A stretch of 64,000 nucleotides of DNA, from contig JAILWY010000020.1 of NCBI GenBank assembly GCA_022113835.1, positions 4,836,001 to 4,900,000 on the forward strand. The letters are read 5' to 3'. This document shows, one piece after another, positions 1 to 11,091 of the stretch (position 1 is the first letter of the stretch; each line of letters begins with the position of its first letter). The stretch comes from Atopsyche davidsoni. Taxonomy: Eukaryota > Arthropoda > Insecta > Trichoptera > Hydrobiosidae. The translations under genes and the position numbers were made by a program. The notes beneath the pieces are model-generated. The model ran no database searches, had not been told where the DNA came from, and saw only the letters and a program-made list of their open reading frames with translations.

Positions 1-1
1 T

Positions 2-535
2 TTAAGGAGGCACAAGCTTATTCATACAGGCGAGAAGCCTTTTGCTTGTGACAAATGTTTATATAAATGTAAGAGAGAGGCTAATTTAAGGATGCACAAG
101 CTTATTCATACTGGGGAGAAGCCTTTTGCTTGTGACCAATGTTTATATAAATGTAAGAGAAAGGATACTTTAAGGATGCACAAGCTTATTCATACAGGCG
201 AGAAGCCTTTTGCTTGTGACCAATGTTTATATAAATGTAAGAGAGAGGGTGATTTAAGGATGCACAAGCTTATTCATACAGGCGAGAAGCCTTTTGTTTG
301 TGACCAATGTTCTTTCAAATGTTACACTAAGGGTAAATTGAATAAGCACATGCTTAATCATACTGACGAGAAGCTTTTTGCTTGTCAATCTTCATATAAA
401 ACTAAGAGAAAAGCTCTTTTAAAGACTCGCATGCTCAGGCACTTAAGCGAGAAGAATTTTGTTTGTAACAAGTGCTCTGGCACATGCAGGCTGAAAACTG
501 AGTTCAAATGCCTCGTTCTCATCTGTGCTAAGTGA
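2..535 (+). CDS. C2H2 zinc-finger exon, 3' part (gene A, cut by window edge)
   Basis: The frame is open from base 2, so this is the end of a longer finger exon. It encodes the end of one finger, four complete C2H2 fingers (CDKC/CDQC...H-x3-H, 28-residue period with HTGEKPF linkers), a degenerate finger (CQSSYKTKRKALLK) and the family C-terminal tail CNKCSGTC...LVLICAK, ending at TGA 533-535. The 3' end is closest to gene J. Likely a nuclear DNA-binding protein. The in-frame ATG at 92 is only a histidine-linker methionine (LRMHK), not a start. An ATTAAA at 568-573 is a plausible polyadenylation signal. The first exon lies outside the window. Confidence 0.85.
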   Translation, partial: LRRHKLIHTGEKPFACDKCLYKCKREANLRMHKLIHTGEKPFACDQCLYKCKRKDTLRMHKLIHTGEKPFACDQCLYKCKREGDLRMHKLIHTGEKPFVCDQCSFKCYTKGKLNKHMLNHTDEKLFACQSSYKTKRKALLKTRMLRHLSEKNFVCNKCSGTCRLKTEFKCLVLICAK

Positions 536-1410
536 GTAATTTTTTTAGTTATGTACTTTCAGATGACATTAAAGAACATTACTTAACATTGTGCCGAGTT
601 TTCTTTTTAAAAGTTTTCATGTTTTAGTAGTTACTTGTGAGAATTTGACTTATGAGAATCATATCGCTAGGCACCCAGGAGGGGAAGGTGCGCCTGTCTC
701 CATGCCCCTCCGTGTGCATTGCAAGATAAACATTTGACGTACAATTTTTGCAATCTGCTTACCAACTGCGGGGCCTTTCCAAAATTCTTAAGGTGACATT
801 TAGGTAGAGCTACACATCTATACCTGAATTAAGCCGCCTGCTTTCCTGCTCCTTTTTTCACTCTTTAAGAGAAGTATGACTTGTTTTCTCATACAGACTA
901 CCTTAGCCAGATATAAATATACCATAAACTCTTGGTTCGCAGACTAGAGGATTAAGAAGGCCAAGAGTAAGGCAATTAAATTTGGTGTCACGTATTATAT
1001 GCTATCAACAACCCGTACCTCTAATAAAGAATGAGTATCAGATCAATGTGAAAATACCTCAGCGCTACAGAGTGCCTCGTTGAAACCACTTTCCTTAGTG
1101 CCGAGTTCAAATGTTTATACCAAGATATCAGCATAATTAGGTCTGAAGAAATGGGCTCATTGGTAATCACATATCCTAACTGATAAAGAAATAAATAGTA
1201 ATGTTTCCAGTGTTTATTTATTGATTAAACTAAATTGCAATCTGGCAGTCTCTGGCAACCTACATGGCCATGTTGGCAAAACTAGTCACAACAATTAATA
1301 GAAATTGGAAACCTCAGTAAATCTATTTTTAAATATAAAATAGTAGTTTTTTTTGGGTTCGGAGCATAGTTGGCATTCAAACCCATGCCTCCTGGTTATC
1401 TCAGAGTTTA
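536..1410 (+). other. 3' UTR and conserved downstream flank of gene A
   Basis: No gene seen. This stretch is shared by most finger exons in the window (after 8337, 12135, 17014, 39341, 51330): a TGTGCCGAGTTTTC block, a CGCTAGGCACCCAGGAGG block, then a block around 1000-1130 containing GGTGTCACGTATTATA. It therefore belongs to the duplicated gene unit. Confidence 0.6.
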
Positions 1411-1413
1411 GAG

Positions 1414-2248
1414 CAGAGGCTCTCAACCTTTTATTGATGCCCCATTGACAAGAAAAAAAATTCAAAACGCCCCCTTTGACATAATAGTTATAATTATACC
1501 AATTTTATTTCTATATATTATCTATTAACACATTGTTTGCGGGTCGCATGTTAAGTCGTCTTTGGTCGACTAGTACTAGAGCGCGGGTCGCATATAAATA
1601 TGTTCGCGCGAAATGTCACGAAAAACGCCCCCCCCCCACGCACCTTCCGCGCCTGCATACAATTTGTTAAATTATATCTATTTCTGAGGACGCCAATCTG
1701 TATGCGTTGTTGGATGAAGATGATACGCAAACACAACATCAATTTGCGGAAGGGCCTAGTCCACATAATCGAGTTTTTTTGATCATTTTCTAGTCCGTTT
1801 TGCGAAAAATCCACTGCTCCAATCAAAAATATTTGAATGCAAAAAGTTTGATACATTCCTTTTCCCTAATAAAATATATTTTTATTTATTATAAATTTAC
1901 TATTAATGATAATTTTTTTTTTTCCGATTGAATTGTAGGAATTTGGAGATTCATCTGGCCCATTTTACAAAAGTCCTAAACATTTAAAAGTTTTTTTTTA
2001 ATTGAAATTAAAAGATTAAATATAAACCATGTGCGCCATATTATTTTAAAAATTAAAAAAAAAAAAATCTTTAACAAACTTTGGTTTTGAAAAGTCGTCA
2101 TTTTATCCAATTTTTCAACATCTTCAAGATTTTATTTTACCCTTAAAATGGACGTTAATTAAATAATAAAAAATAGATAAACATAATTTATAGTTTTAAT
2201 CGAATTGTCACTAGCGATGAGAAGTAGATTTATTTCGAGAATCCTAAA
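1414..2248. mobile_element. Probable hAT-like terminus and unassigned AT-rich sequence
   Basis: The family flank breaks after GTTTAGAG (1406-1413). The next bases, CAGAGGCTCTCAACC, look like a hAT terminal inverted repeat. In paralogues the same flank reads straight through to CACCCTGGCTCCGCG. I could not find the other terminus or the second copy of the 8-bp duplication. The remainder has homopolymer runs (ten C near 1619) and no convincing gene. Confidence 0.35.
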
Positions 2249-2723
2249 CGCAAAAATCGTTCACCTGGCAAAGCATCATCATCGATGGCACGGCCAAATC
2301 GTTTCGGAATGAAGGCTATACTATGCTTTTGGTAGGACCAGAAAGGAATCGTGTACTATGAGCTTCTGAAACCGGGCGAAACTGTCAATCGGCAACTGAT
2401 CAATTTGACCCACAAACGAATGATATTTCAGCACGACAAAGCTTCGTACCATAGGCCTTTCACCGTACAGGACACCATCAAAACTTTGAAATAGGATCTG
2501 CTACTGCACCCGACGTATTCACCAGACCTAGCCCCTTTCGATTTTTATTTGTTTCGGTCGATGGCGCATGGATTGGCTGGGCTACACTTGGCCAATTTTG
2601 AAAAATGTAAAATTGGTTGGATGAATGGTTTCGGTCCGACGCGTCGTTTTATTGTCACGGTGTTCGTGTACTGACAGAGACATGGCAAAAATGTGTAGCT
2701 AGCGAGGGACGATACTTTGAATA
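2249..2723 (+). pseudogene. mariner transposase pseudogene (C-terminal two thirds)
   Basis: Translation gives a decayed mariner transposase: YYELLKPGETVNRQL, then FQHDKASYH at the second catalytic aspartate (families usually have DNARPH), then HPTYSPDLAPFDFYLFRSM at the third, and a C-terminus resembling ERWQKCVASEGRYFE before TAA. Two in-frame TAG codons stand where tryptophans are expected, and there is a frameshift near the WLDEWF motif. The element is dead. Its N-terminal DNA-binding region is not recognisable upstream. Confidence 0.8.
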
Positions 2724-2760
2724 AACCATTTTTTTATATATTTTTTGAAATTATCCACTT

Positions 2761-3091
2761 TTCATTCATAAAAAAAACCAGAAACTTGTGGCACACCTAG
2801 TTAGACATATTCAATAATACACAAAAAATACTTACGTTTATATTTTTATGTTAAATAAATAATAAGTAGTAGTAAATAATAGTATAAAAACTATGGTAAT
2901 TTCGTCAATTTGGAAAAAATATGCAACGAATAATTATTTTTGATAGCAACTTTAAAATGTACATTTATAGCTAAAAATTGTGAACAACAAATAAACCTAT
3001 GATTAGTTTAAAAATTAAAACAATTAATTTTTTTAACAAACTTTTTAATAATCTCCAAATGGGAAATAGATTTGAAGAGAGTCGTCCTGCA
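2761..3091. other. AT-rich spacer
   Basis: AT-rich sequence between the mariner remnant and the Helitron-like element. It may include the mariner 3' terminus (GGCACACCTAG near 2792). No ORF or RNA gene seen. Confidence 0.4.
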
Positions 3092-3848
3092 TCCTACTAA
3101 CACTATAAATGCGTAAGTTTATGGATTATGGATGTTTCTCACTCTTTCATGCAAAAACTGCTGAACGCATTTAGTTGAAATTTGGTTCAGAGGCAAGGAT
3201 TATTAATTTGATTAATAATCCAGAATAACATAAAGGCTACTTTTATTACATATAACAAAGGTGAAACCGCGTAGAAAAGCTAATATAAAATAATGTTACA
3301 ACATACTATAGCGTCAAATAAGATATAAGTAATACATTTATAACGGTTAGTTAAAAATAAATAACGAATAATCAAACTATGTCCTTTATTTTGTCAGTTT
3401 TATAATTTACAACATTTTATTATAATTATGGTCACATAATGGACCAATACCAGACATACTAATGTAAAATTGATGTATTTTTTGTCGAATAGCTCATATA
3501 TCAAAATCATCAATATTAATTTTTTTCGGATGTGGTCGACTCTTTCCAGGAGTAACAACTTAACTCGAGGATCCAATTGCTTGTTTGCTTTCTTTGGTAA
3601 TCCTAGACACAGTTTTTTCAGAAACACCTGTAATAAAAAAAAACATTAACACAATCTGATCTACATATAAATTAATCGCTAATTGTGTTGTTAAGGATAA
3701 AACTCGAGAACGGCTGGACCGTTTCAGTTTTTTAGATGTTAGTAACTCTGAGGAAGGTTTCTAAGGAGAGCAGATTTGTAATAGTAGCCAGACAAATAGT
3801 AAAACATTTGTCGGCTTTTCACGAGCAAAGCCGGTGTGGGGCTGCTAG
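3092..3848 (+). mobile_element. Non-autonomous Helitron-like element
   Basis: The element starts TCCTACTAACACTATAAATG after a host A and ends ...GGGCTGCTAG before a host T. That is the A|TC...CTAG|T arrangement of Helitrons, with a short GC-rich hairpin-forming stretch (AGCCGGTGTGGGGCT) before the end. There are no terminal inverted repeats, no target duplication and no Rep/helicase ORF, so it is non-autonomous. I found no empty site here, unlike the Helitron at 51871-52599. Confidence 0.5.
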
Positions 3849-4258
3849 TTAAGTAATAATACATACATTAACATTTTATATGCATTTCTTTACTTAGTTT
3901 TTGCAAAATTAGTATTCTATTAAACTTATTTTAAGTAGTTATTTAATTTCTTTCAAAGTACGGGTAAATATTTATTCGATGACAACCCCAAATAATTACC
4001 TGTCATGACAGCAACTCTGGTACGAACATTATTTATTGGGATCAGAACACAGTTATTATTAACAAAACTGCTTCACCTTGAGAATTACTTCTCGGCCCAC
4101 ACTTTTTATCACTTTAGGCATAGTAAACAGTACTTTTAAGGTCTTTTTTTTATTAAAATACGACAGCTCTCTTTCACTAAGAATGTATAACATATGATCT
4201 GTCAAATTTAGTTCAATTTTTCTCCGCGGGACTTCTTTGGTGGCGAGGACTCTAGTTT
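3849..4258 (+). other. Spacer upstream of the giant first exon
   Basis: No gene seen. The last 60 bases turn GC-richer (CTCCGCGGGACTTC at 4222) just before the ATG at 4259, so this is the likely promoter and leader of the next gene. I see no clear TATA box. Confidence 0.3.
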
Positions 4259-5446
4259 ATGGTCCCCGCGCCATTGCTCTGTCGCCGTCCGCGCGTGTTT
4301 TTAAACAAAAGATCGCGGCCGTCGGCTTTACTCAACAGAATGTCGTGTGTATTACCAAAAGATATCTCCAAGAGTTATGTTAAATCGGACGCTCCTGTCA
4401 AGCAAGAAATCCCTGATCCTGACGACGGCGGCGAGTCTGTTAGCGAGATATTTCCCTTTAAGCCCGAGGACGCGCCGGCCGAGGCGTCATTCCCCGATGC
4501 CCCGCCGTATTACGAGATCAAAATAGAAGAATTTGACATCGACAGAGCTTTGCTGGAACACAGCGAAAGAGCTGCCTCTTTACTCAACAGAATGTCGCAG
4601 TGCTACGTATTACTGCATGATATCTCTGAGAGTTGCCTAGAAGTGGACACTCGTGTCAAGCAGGACATTTCTGACCTTGAAGACGGTGGCGAGTCTGTTG
4701 GCGAAATATTCCCCTTTAAGCCCGAGGACGCGCCGGCGGAGGCGTCATTCCCCGATGCCCCGCCGTATGACGAGGTCAAAGTAGAAGAATTTGACATCGA
4801 CAGAGTTTTGCTGGAACACAGCGAAAGAGCTGCTTCTTTACCCAACAGAATGTCGCAGTGCTACGTATTACTGCATGATATATCTAAGAGTTACCTAAAA
4901 GCGGACCCTCATGTAAAGCAGGGCATCCCTGCTCTTGAAGACGGCGGCGAGTCTGCTATCAGCGAGATATTCTCCATGAAGCGCGAAGATGGGCCGGGCG
5001 AAGCGTCCTTTCCTGGCCCGCAGTATGGGGAGGGGCACGTAGGAGAGATCGACGTCGACGGATCTCTGGCGGAACATGAGAGAGCTGCTTATTTACCCAA
5101 CAGAATGTTGCAGTGCCAAGTATTACTTAATGACATCTCTAAGAGTTCTCTTAAAGCGGACGCTCCTGTCAAGCAAGAAATCCCTGATCGTGAAGATAGC
5201 GGCGAGTCTGCCATTAGCGAGATATACTACGAGGATTCGCTGGCCGAGGCATCCTTTCCCGGTGCACCGCCGTACGACGAGGTCAAAGAAGAAGAAGGTG
5301 ACGTCGAGAGATCTATGCCAGAACACGAAAGAGCTACCTCCTCGGCTCCTGGGCCGGATGAGATCAAAATTGAAGAATTCGATGTTGATAGAGCATTGCT
5401 GGAGCACGAGAGGGCGCTCTTCCGAGCAGCTGTCGGCTGTGAGCAG
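4259..5446 (+). CDS. Giant first exon with about 4.5 tandem acidic SUMO-motif modules (gene B)
   Basis: A 396-codon exon from ATG 4259 to the donor GAGCAG|GTAATATG at 5446/5447, phase 0 as in all family first exons. It holds repeats of about 86 residues: V-K-Q-x, a DLEDGGES-like stretch, FKPED, EASFPxAPPY, IKIEEFDIDRALLEH. psi-K-x-E motifs fall at about residues 47, 67, 87, 152, 173, 304, 342 and 369. Each repeat begins with NRMSQCYVLLHDISKSYL, which aligns to the sequence just upstream of the ATG in the single-module exons, so a former leader is translated here. There is no zinc finger. The next acceptor downstream is at 7294 (gene C finger exon), so it may act as an alternative first exon. 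The frame runs only 21 further codons past the donor. Confidence 0.7.
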
Positions 5447-5785
5447 GTAATATGTCAATCTCTGTACAGTGTTATCGTTATGGGTGTCAAAAATATTGGT
5501 TACTTAGAAAGATGATTATCAAATAATCACATGAATTCGTAAATTTCAATCCATTTCAACTCATAGTTTTATTAAACACGTGCGTTTAATAAAACTATGA
5601 ACAAAAAGCGTGCAACATGACCATGAACTACCTAAGAAAGAAAAAATACACTCGTACCAATATAACTACCAAGCACGCGTTTTTGGAGCGCTAGGCGCGG
5701 TACTGTCAATGCCAGAGAAGCCGCTCTGTACTTTTATACGCTGTGCTTTGTATTTCTGAACAATCTCTTTAAGAATTGGCGTAAA
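5447..5785 (+). other. Intronic spacer and leader of gene C first exon
   Basis: Starts with the donor of the giant exon. A short inverted repeat (CATAGTTTTATTAAACACG near 5562, its complement near 5582) is visible. From about 5670 the sequence matches the leader of the other plus-strand first exons (CTCTGTACTTTTATACGC). Confidence 0.4.
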
Positions 5786-5992
5786 ATGAACGCTCATGTG
5801 AAGCAGGAAATCCCTGACCTCGAAGACGGCGACGGGCTTGGCAGTTGTGAGGTGATCTCTGTGAAGCCCGAGGATGAGGCGTCCTTCCCCGGCGTCCCAG
5901 AATATGAGATTAAAATAGAAGACTTCGACGTTGAGAAAGCTCTGCTGGAACACAAAAGAGCTGCCTCCTCAGCATCTGCCAGACGTGAGCAG
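5786..5992 (+). CDS. Acidic first exon of zinc-finger gene C
   Basis: A 69-codon exon from ATG 5786 to donor GAGCAG|GTAATATC. The product starts MNAHVKQEIPDLEDG and ends ALLEHKRAASSASARREQ. It is strongly acidic and has three psi-K-x-E SUMO-consensus motifs: VKQE (5-8), VKPE (26-29) and IKIE (42-45). Splicing in phase 0 to 7294 gives ...RREQ-VCVQSHAEV. The intron (5993-7293) carries a MITE. Reading through the donor hits a stop 7 codons later. It differs from the D and E exons at a few bases (for example GDG versus GGG), so it lies outside the 3.8-kb duplication. Probably a repressor or interaction segment; no named domain recognised. Confidence 0.75.
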
Positions 5993-6112
5993 GTAATATC
6001 CCGACTCTTGTAATTTCCCCATACTAGCCTGCCTCTCATGAATATATAACGACTTCACCAAGCCTGTCAAGTATGGTAACTAGCTATATTAAAATATATA
6101 TATATATACATA

Positions 6113-6752
6113 CAGTAATACCCCGCTTTACGCAAGCGATACGTTCCGGAAACAATCGCGTTTATTGAAATTACCGTATATCAGGGTTTACTATTAAACA
6201 TACAAACATAGTCAAAACTTACAAACAAATACTACAAAAAAATACGAATCAATCACTTTAATTCTAAGAACACTTTATGCAGTATTACATATTATTTTTA
6301 GTGAAAGATACATCTATTGTCTTTTGGGTAGTGTTTCTTTTACGATCTTGTAAAATACGTTCAAAACTCCCAACGCTGTTTTTAATTGTCAAGAGAAGTC
6401 AATAACTATATTATGTTCATAAACATTCTTAAAATAAGAAATTCGCATAATGCGAGGCATTTTAACGCGAAATTTGAAATTCGCGTTTTAGTGAAACCAC
6501 GCAGAGCGGGGTCGCGTAAAGTGGAGTATTACTGTATTGTCTTTTGGGTAGCGTTTCTTTTACGTTATTGTATAATACGTTCATAGCTCCCAACGCTGCT
6601 TTTGATTGTTAAAGAAGTCAATAACTCCATTATGTCCATATACTTACTTAAAATAAGGAATTCGCATAACGCAAGGCCTTTTAACGCGAATTTTGAAATT
6701 CAAGTTATAGTGAAACCGCGCATAACGGGGTCGCGTAATGCGGAGTATTACT
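6113..6752. mobile_element. MITE with CAGTAATACCCCGC termini (gene C intron)
   Basis: Begins CAGTAATACCCCGCTTTACG and ends with the near inverted complement CGCGTAATGCGGAGTATTACT, with no coding capacity. The right half is present twice in a row (about 6315-6535 and 6536-6752, both beginning near TTGTCTTTTGGGTAG), so it looks dimeric. Related copies are at 9911, 23226, 47236, 56811 and 57364. The terminal CAGTAATAC resembles pogo/Tigger-type MITEs; the superfamily is not proven. Confidence 0.65.
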
Positions 6753-7293
6753 ATATATATATATATATATAGATATTACTAACTTGGTATCTTTTGTGCT
6801 CTTTTTTAATAATTTTCACCTAACGTAGCATATTTTAAATACGCCAGGTATTATGTAGACTGCACAAAAATAGAATTTAATGCATTATAAATATTTTAAA
6901 TAAAATACAGTTTGATATCAATTCATGTCTCAGATTTGATAATAACAATGTGAAAGGTTGGGCGGAACCGGCTACCAATAAAAATTAACAAGTGGAAAAA
7001 TCACTCAAGTCTAGCCCTATATTGATTTAAAGGCATAGCAGATGTTCATGCTTGACATTATCAAACGCTTTTTCGAAGAGAAAAAATGACAGCATATTTG
7101 TCTTAAAAGAAACTGAAATGAATGCAGGTTTATCAAGGAATTAATAGTATGTGTTAAGATTGAGGACATCAATTAAAACAGAAAAAATGTCTTTTATTCA
7201 GTTTCCACTTTGAATCAGGTCTAAAAGTTGAGTTTGATAAAGAACAATCTAAAATAGTATAAATGATTGATATAATGTAATTATCTGTTTCAG

Positions 7294-8337
7294 GTGTGTG
7301 TGCAATCGCATGCTGAAGTGAATATCCATAGTGAAGGAAGTGGAGATTTGCTGAGCACCTCGATATTCAAGAGTGTTGGAGTGTGTGCATCGTTTCTAGT
7401 ATTTACAGACAAGAAGCTCTTTATTTGTGATCAATGTTCATATAAATGTTATAAAAAGAAGTCATTAAAAGTGCACATGCTTAGTCATACTGATAGGAGG
7501 CCTTTTGCTTGTGACCAATGTTCATCTAAATTTAAAACCATGAAATATTTAAAGGCACACAAGTTTATTCATACAGGCGAGAAGCCTTTTGCTTGTGACC
7601 GATGTTTATATAAATGTAAGACAGAGGGTGATTTAAGGAGGCACAAGCTTATTCATACTGGCGAGAAGCCTTTTGCTTGTGACCAATGTTCATTTAAATG
7701 TAGGTTTAAGAATAATTTGATGAGGCACAAGCTTAAATATACTGGGGAGAAGCCTTTTGCTTGTGACCAATGTTTATATAAATGTAAGAGAGAGGATACT
7801 TTAAGGATGCACAAGCTTATTCATACTGGCGAGAAGTCTTTTGCTTGTGACCAATGTTCATTTAAATGTAGGTTTAAGAATAATTTGATGAGGCACAAGC
7901 TTAAACATACTGGGGAGAAGCCTTTTGCTTGTGACCAATGTTTATATAAATGTAAGAGAGAGGATACTTTAAGGATGCACAAGCTTATTCATACAGACGA
8001 GAAGCCTTTGGCTTGTGACCAATGTTTATATAAATGTAAGAGAGAGTTTGATTTAAGGAGGCACAAGCTTATTCATACTGGCGAGAAGCCTTTTGTTTGT
8101 GACCAATGTTTATTTAAATGTAGCTTTAAGAATAATTTGATGAGGCACAAGCATAAACATACTGGGGAGAAGCTTTTTGCTTGTTGTCAATCTTCATATA
8201 AAACTAAGAGAAAAGCTCTTTTAAAGACTCGCATGCTCAGGCACTTAAGCGAGAAGAGTTTTGTTTGTAACAAGTGCTCTGGCACATGCAGGCTGAAAAC
8301 TGAGTTCAAAAGCCTCGTTCTCATCTGTGCTAAGTAA
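7294..8337 (+). CDS. C2H2 zinc-finger exon of gene C
   Basis: Acceptor TTATCTGTTTCAG|GTG at 7293/7294. The GTG is the first codon of the exon, not a start. The product (347 residues) opens with the family leader VCVQSHAEVNIHSEGSGDLL and a 40-residue spacer. Nine C2H2 units follow (C-x2-C-x12-H-x3-H) joined by HTGEKPF/HTDEKP linkers, then a degenerate finger and the CNKCSGTC tail ending LVLICAK. Finger 4 has Y instead of the last H (HKLKY), so it is probably non-functional. Fingers alternate two types (KREDTLRMH and RFKNNLMRH), suggesting pairwise internal duplication. Predicted nuclear, sequence-specific DNA-binding protein; target unknown. Confidence 0.85.
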   Translation: MCVQSHAEVNIHSEGSGDLLSTSIFKSVGVCASFLVFTDKKLFICDQCSYKCYKKKSLKVHMLSHTDRRPFACDQCSSKFKTMKYLKAHKFIHTGEKPFACDRCLYKCKTEGDLRRHKLIHTGEKPFACDQCSFKCRFKNNLMRHKLKYTGEKPFACDQCLYKCKREDTLRMHKLIHTGEKSFACDQCSFKCRFKNNLMRHKLKHTGEKPFACDQCLYKCKREDTLRMHKLIHTDEKPLACDQCLYKCKREFDLRRHKLIHTGEKPFVCDQCLFKCSFKNNLMRHKHKHTGEKLFACCQSSYKTKRKALLKTRMLRHLSEKSFVCNKCSGTCRLKTEFKSLVLICAK

Positions 8338-9583
8338 TTTTTTTTAGTTATGTACTTTCAGATGACATTAAAGAACATTACTTAACATTGTGCCGAGTTT
8401 TCTTTTTAAAAGATTTCATGTTTTAGTAGTTGCTTGTGAGAATTTGACTTATGAGAATCATTTCGCTAGGCACCCAGGAGGGGAAGGTGCGCCTGTCTCC
8501 ATGCCCCTCGGTGTTCATTGCAAGATAAACATTTGACGTACAATTTTTGCAATCTGCTTACCAACTGCGGGGCCTTCCCAAAATTCTTAAGGTCAATGCT
8601 GGAGACATTTAGGTAGAAGTACACATCTATACCTGAATTAAGCCGCCTGCTTTCCTGCTCCTTTTTTCACTCTTTAAGAGAAGTATGACTTGTTTTCTCA
8701 TACAGACTACCTTAGCGTAGATATAAATATACCATAAACTCTTGGTTCGCAGACTAGAGGATTAAGAAGGCCAAGAGTAAGGCAATTGAATTTGGTGTCA
8801 CGTATTATATGCTATCAGCAACCCGTACCTCTAATAAAGAATGAGTATCAGATCAATGTGAAAATACCTCAGCGCTACAGAGTGCCTCGTTGAAACCACT
8901 TTCCTTAGTGCCGAGTTCAAATGTTTATACCAAGATATCAGCATAATTAGGTCTGAAGAAATGGGCTCATTGGTAATCGCACATCCTAACTGATTATTAA
9001 ATAAATAAATATTCAATATTTTTGACAGAAATTGCTATAAGAAATGTCATTATAAAATATCTCAAAGAAATAAATAGTAATGTTTCCAGTGTTTATTTAT
9101 TGATTAAACTAAATTGCAATCTGGCAACCTACATGGCCATGTTGGCAAAACTAGTCACAACAATTATTAGAAATTGGAAACCTCAGTAAATATATTTTAA
9201 AATATAAAATAGTAGAGTTTTTTTTGGGTTCGGAGCATAGTTGGCATTCAAACCCATGCCTCCTGGTTATCACGAACAGCCATCTCAGAGTTTAGAGCAC
9301 CCTGGCTCCGCGGCTCAGAGAGAAGTCAAATTGTTGTCTATGCGGAAACGTCAAGAACAAACATGACAGTATTAAAATTACAAATCAATCCTGCAACCTA
9401 AAGAAATTAAAATGAAGCTTGCAACGTGACCCTGAACAGCCTATGAAAGAAAAATACACTCGTACCAATATAACCAGCAGGCACGTGTTTTTAGAGCACT
9501 AGGCGCGGTTCTGTCACTACCGGAGATGCCGCTCTGTACTTTTATACGCAGTGCTTTGTATTTCTGAATAATAATTGCATAAA
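8338..9583 (+). other. 3' flank of gene C and leader of gene D
   Basis: Contains ATTAAA near 8366, the family downstream flank and the leader of the next first exon (CTCTGTACTTTTATACGC at about 9532). No gene beyond flanking exons. Confidence 0.55.
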
Positions 9584-9790
9584 ATGAACGCTCATGTGAA
9601 GCAGGAAATCCCTGACCTCGAAGACGGGGGCGGGCTTGGCAGTTGTGAGGTGATCTTTGTGAAGCCCGAAGATGAGGCGTCCTTCCCCGGCGTCCCAGAA
9701 TATGAGATTAAAATAGAAGACTTCGACGTTGAGAAAGCTCTGCTGGAACACAAAAGAGCTGCCTCCTCAGCATCTGCCAGACGCGAGCAG
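9584..9790 (+). CDS. Acidic first exon of zinc-finger gene D
   Basis: 69 codons from ATG 9584 to donor GAGCAG|GTAATATC. Same layout as the gene C exon: VKQE at 5-8, VKPE at 26-29 (here IFVKPED), IKIE at 42-45, then ALLEHKRAASSASARREQ. It splices in phase 0 to 11092. It is identical to the exon at 13382-13588, its copy in the tandem duplication. A TTG nine bases upstream also keeps the frame, but the ATG is the natural start. Confidence 0.75.
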
Positions 9791-9910
9791 GTAATATCCC
9801 GACTCTTGTAATCTCCCCATACTAGCCTGCCTCTCATGAATATATAACGACTTCACCAAGCCTGTCAAGTATGGTAACTAGCTATATTAAAATATATATA
9901 TATATACATA

Positions 9911-10550
9911 CAGTAATACCCCGCTTTACGCAAGCGATACGTTCCGGAAACAATCGCGTTTATTGAAATTACCGTATATCAGGGTTTACTATTAAACATA
10001 CAAACATAGTCAAAACTTACAAACAAATACTACAAAAAAATACGAATCAATCACTTTAATTCTAAGAACACTTTATGCAGTATTACATATTATTTTTAGT
10101 GAAAGATACATCTATTGTCTTTTGGGTAGTGTTTCTTTTACGATCTTGTAAAATACGTTCAAAACTCCCAACGCTGTTTTTAATTGTCAAGAGAAGTCAA
10201 TAACTATATTATGTTCATAAACATTCTTAAAATAAGAAATTCGCATAATGCGAGGCATTTTAACGCGAAATTTGAAATTCGCGTTTTAGTGAAACCACGC
10301 AGAGCGGGGTCGCGTAAAGTGGAGTATTACTGTATTGTCTTTTGGGTAGCGTTTCTTTTACGTTATTGTATAATACGTTCATAGCTCCCAACGCTGCTTT
10401 TGATTGTTAAAGAAGTCAATAACTCCATTATGTCCATATACTTACTTAAAATAAGGAATTCGCATAACGCAAGGCCTTTTAACGCGAATTTTGAAATTCA
10501 AGTTATAGTGAAACCGCGCATAACGGGGTCGCGTAATGCGGAGTATTACT
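9911..10550. mobile_element. MITE with CAGTAATACCCCGC termini (gene D intron copy)
   Basis: Exact counterpart of 6113-6752 inside the 3,798-bp duplication, with the same dimeric right half. It came along with the duplication rather than by a new insertion. Confidence 0.65.
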
Positions 10551-11091
10551 ATATATATATATATATATAGATATTACTAACTTGGTATCTTTTGTGCTCT
10601 TTTTTAATAATTTTCACCTAACGTAGCATATTTTAAATACGCCAGGTATTATGTAGACTGCACAAAAATAGAATTTAATGCATTATAAATATTTTAAATA
10701 AAATACAGTTTGATATCAATTCATGTCTCAGATTTGATAATAACAATGTGAAAGGTTGGGCGGAACCGGCTACCAATAAAAATTAACAAGTGGAAAAATC
10801 ACTCAAGTCTAGCCCTATATTGATTTAAAGGCATAGCAGATGTTCATGCTTGACATTATCAAACGCTTTTTCGAAGAGAAAAAATGACAGCATATTTGTC
10901 TTAAAAGAAACTGAAATGAATGCAGGTTTATCAAGGAATTAATAGTATGTGTTAAGATTGAGGACATCAATTAAAACAGAAAAAATGTCTTTTATTCAGT
11001 TTCCACTTTGAATCAGGTCTAAAAGTTGAGTTTGATAAAGAACAATCTAAAATAGTATAAATGATTGATATAATGTAATTATCTGTTTCAG

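Noticed and set aside
5794..6039. 81- to 95-codon ORFs opposite each first exon (MRGRLVWG..., MFQQSFLNVEVF...)
   Set aside because: They are antisense shadows that recur only because the first exon itself recurs; they have no start or splice logic of their own.
6386..6586. 66-codon ORF inside the MITE (and at 10184)
   Set aside because: Chance ORF in repeat sequence; absent from the other MITE copies.
7294..7296. GTG as a translation start of the finger exons
   Set aside because: It follows TTTCAG directly in every copy and is the first codon after a splice acceptor; the start is in the first exon.
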